Source: Cycas panzhihuaensis (taxonomy: Eukaryota > Cycadophyta). Taken from it: a DNA stretch of 64,000 bases. Within the stretch, counting starts at the first letter, position 1. The number at the start of each line of letters is the position of its first letter. The DNA lies in contig CM041465.1 in NCBI GenBank assembly GCA_023213395.1, forward strand, positions 29,829,741 through 29,893,740, given 5' to 3'. Shown here piece by piece: positions 26,153 through 36,404 of the stretch. The notes beneath the pieces are model-generated. The model was not told the origin of the DNA. It did not search any database and saw nothing but the letters and a program-made list of their open reading frames with translations. Made by a program: the position numbers and the translations under genes.

Positions 26153-26464
26153 TAAAGGAAGGATGGATCTAGGAGATAAATCACTCATATACACACAATA
26201 GCAATGGAGAATGAAAAAGAAGATGAAACAAGATATGAGAGCAAGCTTGGAGGTGAGAATGAATAATGACTCCCTCCTTGAGATTTCACCTTTTATTATT
26301 GAGGGTGCGCATTAGGGTTAGGATTTTCCCACCTAATGACATGAACCTAAAATTACATCTAAATGCACATAAAGTACATTTCATTAAGAGACTAATGCTA
26401 ATAATATATCCTAAGGTCACATAATTAATCTATACAAATGACCTTAATACATTAACCTCTTTCA
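26153..26464 (-). repeat. Element B 3' LTR
   Basis: Plus-strand edges are TAAAGG (partner has TGAAGG) and CTTTCA. Confidence 0.92.
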
Positions 26465-26476
26465 ATCCCTCCCTTA
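26465..26476 (-). other. Element B polypurine tract
   Basis: The minus strand reads TAAGGGAGGGAT before the LTR start TGAAAG. Confidence 0.8.
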
Positions 26477-26699
26477 ATGGTGGAAGGTCATTTTCAGAAA
26501 ATCTATTCTATGAGGTCTTCATTTAAGCCTCATTATTATATTAAAATTCTAAATGACACTTTTGTGGGAAAGCCCTCTTGGGGAATAAAAACCCACGAAC
26601 GTTCGAAGATCTATAGCCCGTTTTATAAATCAAAATGGCTAAGGTGGCTCTTTGATATAGCCTGATAGCCAAGTGACTTAAATGTGCAGCTTAATCTGC

Positions 26700-26890
26700 T
26701 AAGTCTCCATATACTGTTTGGTCATCCCCTATGCCCTTTTGGGTTTTCACAAGTTTTGGTTTTCTAAAACAAGTATAACCCTTATCCTTCCATGCCCACA
26801 TGGGGTTTTCACAAAGAGGATAGAGTAGAGAATTACTCTTGTTCTTCTGCGCCTACAAGGGGTTTTCATGAAGAGAATAGAGTATGATGA
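26700..26890 (-). other. Element B 3' region with three CCC-N4-GGGC type motifs
   Basis: On the minus strand, between pol and the purine tract, the phrase 'gaaaaccc' plus four bases plus 'gggc' occurs with loops AAAA and ATGT. A third copy has loop TTGT and one G changed to A. The same triplet is present in C and E. Confidence 0.75.
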
Positions 26891-26947
26891 TCTTGTTGCC
26901 ATCTTCTTTGATCAATCGAAGATGAAGGCCCTAAGGCCGAGCTACCT

Positions 26948-29155
26948 TCAGAACTGTTCAAACTTCACCCTTTGCAGCGGTTTGGTGAAGATATTAACCA
27001 CTTGATCTGTTGTGGGATAGTAATCTAATTGAATTATGCCATCATGAACAAGTTCCCTAATCCTGTGGACTTTCATACTTATGTGTTTGGTACGATTATG
27101 AAATACAGGATTTTTCACCATGCAGATTGTTGATTAATTATCCACACGAAGACTCGTAGGACTTGTTTGGGTGATAATCAATGTTTCCAATAATTTTCTC
27201 AGCCATATCACCTCTTTACTGGTCTGAGAAGCAGCAATGTATTCAGCTTCGACAGTTGAATCTGCAACTATCTTCTGCGATTTAGATCTCCATGATATTG
27301 GTGTTGTTCTAAGAAACGTTACATACCCAGATGTAGATCTTCATGTATCTTTATCTCCTATAAAGTTTGAGTCTGTGTATGCAAAAAGCTTGAAGTCTGA
27401 ATTAGGTTCATACAATAGACCATATTTTCTGGTCGTCTTAAGGTATCTCAACACTCACACTACTGTCTGCCAAGGATTCTACTTAGGTTTTGTCATGTAA
27501 CGAGCAAGAATATCGATAGAGTGTATAATATCTAGCCTTGTATTGGTAGTGTAGATGAGACTACCTACAAGTTTCCTATAGAGTGTTGCATCTGCCTCCC
27601 TAGTGTCACCTTCAGCTGAGAGTTTGGTGTTAGGATCCATAGGTAACATCATTGGTCAAGCATCTTCTAACTGAAACTTGGTTAGAAGATCATTGATATA
27701 TTTTTCTTGGGAGAGAAAATTTTTTCCATTCTTCTGTGTTACTTCAATTCCTAAGTAATATTTCATCAAACTGAGGTTAGATAATTCAAACATTTTGCCA
27801 AGGTCCTTTTTTAGCTGGCTTATTGCCTATTCACTATTACCTGTTACTAGCATGTCATCCATAAAGATTATGAGATAAGTGAGTTTATCCTTATGGCACT
27901 TGATAAACAACATTATATTAATATCTTGATAGTCACAAACCTCATATCCAAGTTGCCTCATCCTTTTAGACAACTTGGAAAACCAAGGATGAGGGGCTTG
28001 TTTAAGGCCATATAAGGACTTTCTGAGCCTGCAAACCTTATGCTCTTGACCTTCAATCTCATATCCTTCTGGCTAAGCCATGTAAATTTCTTCTTTAAGA
28101 TATCCATTAAGAAACGCGGTCTTAATATCAAGTTAGTGTATTTTCCAACCCTGTTGAGTAGCCAAGGCCACAAGAGTTCTAACTGTAGGCCATTTGGTTG
28201 TAGGTGCAAAGACTTCAGTGTAGTTGATGCCTTCCCTTTGTGTAAATCCTTTAGCTACCAACCTCGCCTTGTGTTTTTCAAGAGTATCATTTGATCTATA
28301 TTTGTTTTTAAACACCCATTTATTTTAAACTACCTTCCTTCCAAGTGGTAGATCAATGAGCTTCCATGTACCATTCTTGATAAGAGATTGGTACTCTTCA
28401 TTCATGGCATTTCTCCAAGCTGTATGCTTTACAACTTCTTAGTATGTTAAGGGCTCTTCATTAAGAGTAAGGTGTAATTCTGCTGGTTCAAGCTCAATAT
28501 ATAATGATTCCTACATCCTTGCTCTATGGGCACTTCGAGTGCTAGTTTTGCCCACCTCATTTGGTCGTATGTTCTTATTGAGTTGGTGGGCTTCTCGAGA
28601 TCCTCAAGTTGGGAATGGTTTCCTCATTTCCCCAACTTCTTGGTTCTCATCAGTTCATTAAAATGATTATTTTGTGAGGAGGATGTTGATGTACCTAAGG
28701 AAGATGGTCCTTCTACCACTATTTTGCCTTTGTTAATTGAAGGTGGAGAGGATGGTTCTTCTATAATGGCTTTGCCTTTATCAACTCTGGTATCTTCAAA
28801 AGATGGTGCCAAATGTGCACTCATTAGTTCAAAGTCACAACTTGTATCCTCTAAGGCTCTATTGTCAGCTTCCAACATTTAGAGTAATTTATGTCGCCTC
28901 TCCCCAAAAATTTTAGAATCTGAACATCATACTTGATAACATTATTGTAGTGGTGTGAGGGTACTATGCAGTCTAATTTAAGTAACTGGTCCTCTGTCTC
29001 TACAAAAATGACATCTCTGGTAACGATGACTTTTTGTTGTGAAGGTATGAAGACCTTATACCCTTTCTTATCTATAGGGTATCCAATAAAGATGCCTTTA
29101 AGTGCCCTTGGCTAGAGTTTATTTCGATCTGCATCCAGAATATGGGCATAACACA
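26948..29155 (-). pseudogene. Element B integrase C-end, reverse transcriptase and RNase H (copia)
   Basis: Minus strand. It starts in mid-integrase ('ALKGIFIGYPIDKKGYKVF', about 29100). An acidic linker with Ser/Pro-rich segments covers 28624-28878. Reverse transcriptase follows: 'MFKNKYRSNDTLEKHKARLV' (28250-28315), 'AKGFTQREGINYTEVFAP', the FMDD catalytic box at 27854-27865, and 'SLYGLKQAPH'-like sequence near 28000. RNase H ends 'FTKPLQRVKFEQF' at the stop 26948-26950. This is the normal copia order. Several stops occur, for example where a Gln or Trp codon is expected. There is no start or gag, so it has no coding future. Confidence 0.88.
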
Positions 29156-29467
29156 TGAAGGAAGGATGGATCTAGGAGATAAATCACTCACATGCACACA
29201 ATGGCAATGGAGAATGAAAAATAAGATGACATAACATATGAGAGCAAGCTTGGAGGTGAGAATGAATAATGACTCCCTCCTTGAGATTTCACCTTTTATT
29301 ATTGAGGGTGAGCATTAGGGTTAGGATTTTCCCACCTAATGACATGAACTTAAAATTACATCTAAATGCATATAAAGTACATTTCATTAAGAGACTAATG
29401 CTAATAATATATCCTAAGGTCACATAATTAATCTACAAAAATGACCTTGATACATTAACATCTTTTA
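29156..29467 (-). repeat. Element B 5' LTR
   Basis: Plus-strand edges are TGAAGG and CTTTTA (partner has CTTTCA), followed by the target duplication GGATT. Confidence 0.92.
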
Positions 29468-29472
29468 GGATT

Positions 29473-30890
29473 GACAAATTATAGGATAAAAATTAGGCCT
29501 AGCCTAACTATTCATAATGGAATAAAAAATTTGTCACCCATAAAGGTTGGTCAACCCACAACAACCATCTACTCTTTTAAAATCACATCTTTGTGTATCC
29601 ATCCTCCTTATTTATATCTTAAATCTTAATAGAATACCACTCTACTCCTCTTAGTGGCCACTCAGGATTTGATAAATCCTATCAATGTATTTATACAAAT
29701 TTCTTTTGGCCCTACATGAAACCTACCATCTTCACCTTCTTATTAGAGTGTAACATATATTAGTAAAACAAGGTGGATACTAAAGTCCTTCCATGACTCC
29801 TCCAACCATTACATATTCTACAAGGTAAGTGGTAGGACATCACCATGGATTTTATCACAAACATACCTACATATTCTCAATTTGACTATATATAGGTGGT
29901 TATTAATAGATTAAACAAGTATTCATATTTCCTTCTAGTCTACACCCCATATACCTCTCCTCATCTTATCTTCTTATATGTCTAACTCATCTTTTATCTT
30001 TATGATTTTTCCTCAACTATCATTTATGATTGAGACCCCAAGTTAATTAGTTCCCTTTGGCAAGAACTCTTTAAGGCTATAGGAATAGCATTCAATATAA
30101 GTTCTACTCACCACCCTTAAATAGACGGTTAATCTAGGGTCTTGAACAAAACTTTAGAAACTTACTAAGATTGTTTCATCTCAAAACACTAAGCTAAGTG
30201 GGCTTCATAGTTTTCCCTGGTAGAATACTAGTATGACTCATATCACCACTCAACCATTGGTATATCCCTATTTTTAGAACTTTATAGGTATCACCCTCCT
30301 TCCCACCATACCTTGCCCTCCAATTTTCAAATCACTTTAGTCCAAAAAAAACTTCAAGAGATAGATCGAATCCTATAAACCCTTAAACAAAATCTAACCA
30401 CCACATAAATTCATATGAAGTAACTCATTGACTACCACTGGTCTGATCAGTCCTTTTATATTGGAGATCTCGTATTCCTTTACCTCTAACCATACAAATA
30501 GAAATCCATTAAGTCTCATTAAGGCCACAAAGTAAGCCCACATTATTACAATCCATATAAAGTCCTTCACAAAATTAGTGAAGTTGGATATACCCTTAAA
30601 CTTCCTTTTAATACCAATATCCATAATGTCTTTTATATCTCTTGCCTTAAAAAAATGCTTAGGTAACAAAGTCATACCTTGCACCACCTTACCCATTCTC
30701 ATTAATGAATAAACCTTCGCAATCCCATTGGATTGAATCCTTGCTAGTCATTAGTGTCATCTTTATAATTACATTATTTTTTAGCATCTACTACAATGGA
30801 TCAATTGTGATTTAAATAAAGTAACTTAGGAATCTAAAGAGTTCATCTAGTAATATCCTCATCTCTAATGCTATGAGGACTTAGCATCTT
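29473..30890 (+). pseudogene. Element A integrase and chromodomain
   Basis: Plus strand. The zinc-binding segment ('HSTPLSGHSGFDKSYQC', 'FFWPYMKPTIFTF', 29630-29730) is followed by the core 'DITMDFITNIPTYSQFDYI' with its first catalytic Asp (29840-29895), and the second-Asp region 'IYDDPKLISSLW'-like with a stop (30020-30060). 'YHHSTIGISLFLELYRYHPP' (30240-30300), 'SFYIGDLVFLYL' (30450) and 'HYYNPYKVLHKISEVGYTL' (30540-30600) follow, then a weak chromodomain 'KVTWES' near 30820. This is the chromovirus-like layout, in which the chromodomain is thought to direct insertion to particular chromatin. Many stops. Compare the remnant at 380-1010. Confidence 0.87.
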
Positions 30891-30907
30891 GGGGGGGGGG
30901 GGGGTCT
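30891..30907 (+). other. Element A polypurine tract with 14 G
   Basis: A run of fourteen G followed by TCT lies directly before the LTR start TGTAATG. Its position fits a polypurine tract; the pure G run is unusual and may have expanded. Confidence 0.75.
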
Positions 30908-31136
30908 TGTAATGTAAGCCCACTTTTATAATTATTAGTAAGCGAGAACCACCGAAGGGTTAAGCAATGATGTTAGTTATTAAGCTTTATATGTGAGCCT
31001 TCAATCCCTTTAATAAGATGTAAGTTTGTTAAAGCCACTAATAAGATCATAAGAAAGATATCCCCCTTGTGTTTATTTAAGAGTTAAAGATCACTTATAA
31101 AGACATTAACTATTATTCCCTTTTAAAAATAAAAAG
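30908..31136 (+). repeat. Element A 3' LTR, first part
   Basis: It matches the first 229 positions of the 5' LTR at 16378 and is cut at AAAAG, the target of G. The rest is at 61173-61314. Confidence 0.9.
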
Positions 31137-31762
31137 TGTTGGATATGTGACAATAATATATAAGAAGACTAAACTTTTTGACCTATTTCAATGTAGTTTT
31201 TTCCCGCCAACTTTTCTAAGGGGGTGTGAGGGGGCTTGCCTCCCCACTACTATTACTAGGAGGTCTAGGATGGTGGTAATAGATATGGAGCCCCCTAGAG
31301 GGGTTCAGGGGTAGCATCCCCAAAGCAAAAAGCTAGGGTATAAAACCTATTAAATTTGTAAAGAGAATCTAGGTCATTCATCAAAAAGACCTAGATGCAC
31401 CTTCTTATGTAACCTAATTTAAGGTAATTATATTACATTGTATTACATCATATCACATTATGAGTGGGTGATTATTGGTTGTTGCTGCTATGAGAATTTT
31501 GTGGCAATTGCATATACAAATCTTTCATTCTTAATTAATAAAGATCAATACATTTCCTTTATGAATATTTCCCTAACACTTTGTTGGGGTTTTACCATGT
31601 TATATATAATGTACTTAGAAATATATAGGCTTTCATATATATGTTGAATGATCTCTGGTTAATATACTTACACTTAGTTACAATTTTAAATATTATTCTT
31701 ATTATAAAATAAATAGATCTTGGTGGTTGGTTTTTGTTATTTAGAACTAGGTTTGCTCAATA
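31137..31762 (+). repeat. Element G LTR 1
   Basis: 626 bp, starting TGTTGGATATGTG and ending GCTCAATA, where LTR 2 has GCTCAACA. It contains a poly-purine/C-rich block near 31250-31320 shared with the other two copies. Confidence 0.92.
31339..31346 (+). promoter_or_regulatory. Probable TATA box in element G LTR 1
   Basis: TATAAAAC follows 'agctaggg'. LTR 2 and LTR 3 read TTTAAAAC and TTCAAAAC at the same place, so it has been lost there. Confidence 0.4.
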
Positions 31763-31764
31763 AG

Positions 31765-31776
31765 TGGTATCAGAGC
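31765..31776 (+). other. Element G body 1 primer binding site
   Basis: TGGTATCAGAGC, two bases after the LTR, an exact tRNA-Met type match. Confidence 0.9.
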
Positions 31777-31832
31777 TACTCATATTTTGCAACAAGTGTG
31801 TGAAGGATTTGGTATTAGTTCATTTTACATCA

Positions 31833-32640
31833 AATGGTGAAAGTAACGAATGTAAAGTTTGAGATCGAAATGCTTAATGGGAAAAACAACTTTGAGTTAT
31901 GAAAGCTCAAAGCATATGACATTCTGGTGCAATAGGGGATGTATAAAACCTCAGAAAGCAAGTCAAAGAAACCTTCGGGAATGGATGATGAAGAATAGAA
32001 GGGCATGGACAAAAGAGCTATTAGCACAAAATGTCTGTGCTTGGTAGATGAATTTCTATTTAATATTATAGATGAAAAATTAGTGGCAAGATTATGGATA
32101 AAGTTAGAAAGCATGTATATGACAAAGTCTATGACTAATCAGATCTACTTGAAGAGGCAACTGTATTCATTAGGAATGAAGGAAGGTATTAAAATTCTTT
32201 ATCATCTAAATGTCTTTAATACTCTTATATATTAATTGGTTAGTATTGGTATTAAGTTAGAGGATGAATACAAGGTAGTAACCTTTTTATATTTATTACC
32301 CTAGTCTTGGGATAGCATTGTCACCTCCATTATCTTTAGTACTATTGATGAGCTAGACTATGACTTTATTGCCAGTGCCTTGTTGACTGAAGAGGTGAGG
32401 AGGAAATCTAATTTAGAAACCTCCACACCAAAAGCTATGACAGTAAGGGGTAGATTCATGGAGAGAGGAAAAAATTCCAAAAATACATCAAGATCAAAGT
32501 AAAAGACAAGAAGGATAAGTTGAAATATTAGCATTGCAATAAGACAAGACACCTTAAGAAGGACTACTAAAAGAGGAAGGATTTCTAAAAGAAGGAATAC
32601 TCTACCAAGGAGGTAAATCAAGTAGAATCAAGTCAAGGTA
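31833..32640 (+). pseudogene. Element G body 1 gag (copia)
   Basis: An ATG at 31833 starts 'MVKVTNVKFEIEMLNGKNNF', then 'LKAYDILVQ', 'GMDDEE', 'VARLWIKLESMYMTKSMTNQ', 'YLKRQLYSLGMKEG', 'IGIKLEDEYKVVTFL', 'SWDSIVTSIIFSTIDELDY' and 'LLTEEVRRKSNLETSTPKAM'. This is the UBN2-type copia gag that packages element RNA in cytoplasmic particles. The zinc-knuckle area (near 32520) has lost most Cys codons. Stops and at least one frameshift (near 31960-32010) break it. Body 2 carries the same protein with different lesions (44070). Confidence 0.85.
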
Positions 32641-35600
32641 TGAATGATGATGTCTTAGTTTCATACAATATTTTTTACTACCATCATGATTGGTTATTAG
32701 ATTTGGGTACTTCGTACCACATATGTACTCACAAGAGTTGGTTTTATTCATACCAAACTCTTGATGGTGGTGATGTTCCTATGGGAAATTATGTTTCCTA
32801 TAAAACTATTAGGATTGGTAGCATTAGGATCAAGATGTTTGATGGTGTAGTGAGAACCTTGACAAAAGTAAGACATGTACCAGAACTTAAAAGAAACCTG
32901 ATTTCTTTAGGTGAATTAGATTCTAGTGGCTATAAGTACATAGGTCATGGAGGAGTTATGAAGGTGTCAAAGGGAACCTTATTTATAATAAAGGATTTAA
33001 AGAATAGAAACATTTACACTCTATTAGGAAGTATAGAAATCAGTCAAGCAACTACAATATTAAAGATAACAAAAGATTCTACTTGACTATGGCATCAAAG
33101 GTTAGGGCATATGAGTGAGAAAGGACTGAAAGAGATGATGAATCGTAAGTTACTTCCTAACTTAAAGCTTTTAGATTTGATATTTTATAAACATTATATC
33201 TTTAGAAAATAGTGTAAAGTTAAATTTAATATAAAGAGCCACACAAGTAAAGGTATTCTACATTATGTCCATTCAGATGTATGGGGACCAACCCCTATGA
33301 TATCTTATGGAGGGGCATTGTATTTTATTACAATCATAAATAACTACTCCAAGAAGGTGTGAGTCTATTTTTTGAAAATAAAGTTTAATGTATTTAGTGT
33401 GTTTAAATAATTAAAAGCTTTGGTTAAAAAGAGCACAAGCAGGTCAATCAAATACTTGCGAACAAATAATGGAGGCAAGTTTAATTATTTGGAGTTTAAA
33501 AACTATTGTAGAGAATCAGGGATTAAAAGACATATGACCACAAGTCATACTCTACAATAAAATGGCATTGTAAAATACATGAATATAACTCTTTTAGAAA
33601 GAGTAAAGAGTATGCTTAGTAATACATGTGTGGAGTAGGGCTTATGGGCAGAAGTAGTTTAAATAGCTTGCTATCTAGTAAATAGATCACCATCAATTAC
33701 AATTGAATGTAAAATTCCTATAGAGGTATGGATTAGACATCTATGTGATTATTTAAATTTGAAAAAAATTGGTTGTGATGCTTATGCTCTGACTAATAAA
33801 AGTAATTGTACTAAATTAGACCCAAAATCTAAAAGATTGTAGGATCTAATGCCCACAAAATCATCATCAATAAAGATATGGTATTTGATGAATCTCCTTT
33901 TTTAAAATTAGGCATTATAGAAGTTGAGATGAAATAAGATCAAAAAATAAAACATCAATAGGTTAAGTTTAAAACCTAACAATCTTTAGAAGTAGAAAAG
34001 AAGGAAGAGTTTTTTATAATGAACCTATAGAAGAAATATAGGAATATAAGGATACTCTTCAACCATGTTTAAAAAGATCTATATGAGTCAGGCATCCTCC
34101 TGAAAGGTATAATCTAACTAGTTCTATTACTTTGATTTCTAATGATAGAGAACTTACCTATTATCAGGAAGTGATGGATGATGTCTATAATATAAAGTGG
34201 ATAAGGGCTATGTATGAAGAAAAGGGTGCCATAGAGAAGAATAACTCATGGGACCTAGTAGAACTTCCATAAGGAAGAAAAACTATTAGTTGTAGGAGGA
34301 TCTACAAAAGGAAAATAGATGTTGATAGGAAAGTTAATAGATATAGGGTAAGACTAGTAGCAAAAGGTTTTTCACAAAAAATAGGTATAGATTTCCATGA
34401 AATATTCTCACCATATGTTAAGTTTATTTCTATTCTAGTTCTATTAGCATTAGTGGCTTCACTTAATTTAGAGTTTGAGCAATTAAATATTAAAACAACA
34501 TTTCTACATGGAGATTTAAAAGAGGAAATATATATAGAACAACTAGAATGTTTTGTACAGGATGGAAAGAACAGACTTATTTGTAGGCTCAGGAAATATT
34601 ATATGGCCTGAAATAATCACCCAAGCAATGGTACAGGAAGTATGATTCCTTTATGGAGAGACATAATTTTAAACAAAGTGAGTATAAACATTGTGTTTAT
34701 TTTAAAATCTTGGACAATGGTTTATTCATTATTTTGGTATTATATGTTGATGACATGCTTGTGGCAAGCAAAAGTATAGTAAAAATCAATAGGTTAAAGG
34801 CTCAATTAGCTAGGATATTCGATATGAAGGATCTCTAAGCAGTAAAATAAATCTTATACATGGAGATGCATAAAGACAAGAAGAATGGCAAGCTTTGGTT
34901 ATTATAATAGAAATATGTGGAGAAGATACTAACTAAATTCAGTATGGCCAATGTGAAACCTATTAGTATCTCGTTTGCTTCCTATTTCAAGCTTTCTTCA
35001 AGTTTGAGTCCTAGTTCTACAAAAGAAAAGGAATACATATCTCATGTACTTTATGCTAGTGAAATAGGAAGGTTAATATTTGTCATGATTTATACAAGAC
35101 CTAATATTTCACATGCAATTGGTATGGTTAGCAAATATATGGAAAATCTAGGCAAAGAGTATTAGGCAATATTAAAATGGGTGCTTTGATATTTAAGAGG
35201 CACAAGTAGCTATTGCATCACTTTTAGTGATATAGGTAATTCAGTTTATGGATATATAGATTCAGATTTTGTAAGGAACTTGGCTAAAAGAATATCAACT
35301 TTAGGTTATTTATTTACTCTTGGAAATGGTCTAGTTAATTGGATGTCTAAACTTCAAAGCTCAATTGCTTTATCCACTATAGAAACTGAGTATATTATTG
35401 TAGCACATGCTTGTATAGAGGTAATTTCATTGTAAGATCTATTGGGTGAGATTGGAAGGGTACAAGATAAGGTAAAGGTATTTTGTAATAGTCAAAGTGT
35501 TATTTACTTAGCCAAAAATCTAGCTTATTATAACAGAATAAAGCACATTATAGTCAAATATCATTTTGTGAGATAAGTTGTTAAAGCATGTGGAGTAGCA

Positions 35601-35720
35601 CTTGAAAATGTTCATACAAACCAAAATTATGTAGATATGTTCACTAAACTAGTACTACTAAAGAAGTTGAAATGATATTTGGCTTCTCTTAGCTTGCAAA
35701 AAAGGTGATGAATGGTTTAG
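32640..35720 (+). pseudogene. Element G body 1 pol (protease, integrase, RT, RNase H)
   Basis: The protease reads 'WLLDLGTSYHICTHKSWF' (32692), with Asp-x-Gly-Thr/Ser in place of Asp-Ser-Gly. GAG-pre-integrase reads 'LWHQRLGHMSEKGLKEMM' (33090). The integrase core is degraded at 33240-33640. The RT reads 'RLVAKGFSQK..GIDFHEIFSP'-like sequence (34350-34410), with an intact YVDD box at 34743-34754 in 'LYVDDMLVASKSIVKINRLK'. RNase H follows (35230-35650), with 'GYIDSDFVRNLAKRISTLGY' and 'TLGNGLVNWMSKLQSS'. The copia order is protease, integrase, RT, RNase H. Numerous stops (for example TAG at Gln sites and TGA at Trp sites) inactivate it. Confidence 0.88.
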
Positions 35721-35743
35721 AAAGGTATTAGGTAAAATTATTG

Positions 35744-35756
35744 TTAAGGTAGAGAT
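35744..35756 (+). other. Element G polypurine tract before LTR 2
   Basis: TTAAGGTAGAGAT precedes TGTTGGG. The same arrangement precedes LTR 3 at 60580-60592. Confidence 0.65.
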
Positions 35757-36092
35757 TGTTGGGTATGTGATAATAATATATAAGCATGCTAAATTTTTTG
35801 ACTTATTTTGGTGTGATTTTTTTTCACCAACTTTTTTGGAGAGGGTATGAGGGACTTGACCCCCTACTATTGTCATTGAAGGTCTAGACGAGGCAGTGAT
35901 AGATATGGAGCCCCCTAGCGATAGTTCAGAGGTAGCTCTCTTGAAGCAAAAAGCTAGGCTTTAAAACATATTAAATATATAAAGAGAATCTAGGTCATTC
36001 ATAAAAAAGACCTAGATATGATGGTTATAATTGATGTACCTTCTTATATAACCCAATTTAAGGTAATTATATCATATTGTATTGCGTCACAT
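35757..36092 (+). repeat. Element G LTR 2, first part
   Basis: It matches the first part of LTR 1 and is interrupted by E after CACAT. It continues at 43690. Confidence 0.9.
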
Positions 36093-36390
36093 TGAAAAGG
36101 GTTAATGACATAAGGTCATTACATTAGTTGATTATTTCGAAAAAGGGTCTTAAGTGAACTTTAAATTAGATCACTTAAGTGAAATGCACTTTCATGTGCA
36201 TTATGTGTAATTTCATTTCACCTAACTCTAATGCTCCCTCTCTCAATATAAAAGTAAAAGCTCAATGGAGGAGATTCATTCTTACCTCCCCATTTTGTGA
36301 GAGCTACTTTCTTTCTCTCAAGTCTCTCTTGCTCCCATGTTTTCCTTTATGTTTAGTCCATGGAGATGAAGGATAGATCCACTCTTTTCA
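36093..36390 (+). repeat. Element E 5' LTR
   Basis: TGAAAAGGG...CTCTTTTCA. Confidence 0.95.
36247..36254 (+). promoter_or_regulatory. Probable TATA box in element E LTR
   Basis: TATAAAAG in the middle of the LTR, preserved in the 3' LTR. The F LTR reads TATTAAAG. Confidence 0.55.
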
Positions 36391-36392
36391 TA

Positions 36393-36404
36393 TGGTATCA
36401 AAGC
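36393..36404 (+). other. Element E primer binding site
   Basis: TGGTATCAAAGC, two bases after the LTR; one G-to-A change from the tRNA-Met complement. Confidence 0.85.

Larger units (their letters stand above)
26153..29467 (-). mobile_element. Element B: internally deleted Ty1/copia element
   Basis: LTRs 26153-26464 and 29156-29467 (312 bp each) with target duplication GGATT at 26148-26152 and 29468-29472. The LTR is the same type as element C. On the minus strand the 5' LTR runs directly into the middle of integrase, so the primer site, leader, gag, protease and N-terminal integrase are all missing, about 4.3 kb by comparison with C. Downstream come reverse transcriptase, RNase H, a 3' untranslated block and a purine tract. 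Without a primer site it cannot be copied, so the deletion most likely followed insertion. Confidence 0.9.

Noticed and set aside
28040-28294. Plus-strand 84-codon frame in element B (and its kin at 41584-41826 minus and 56041-56442 minus)
   Set aside because: These are the antisense shadow of the RT domain, repeated only because the RT is.
32358-32621. Leu-rich minus-strand frame resembling a membrane protein
   Set aside because: It is the reverse complement of gag in G body 1; hydrophobicity comes from reading AT-rich coding DNA backwards.
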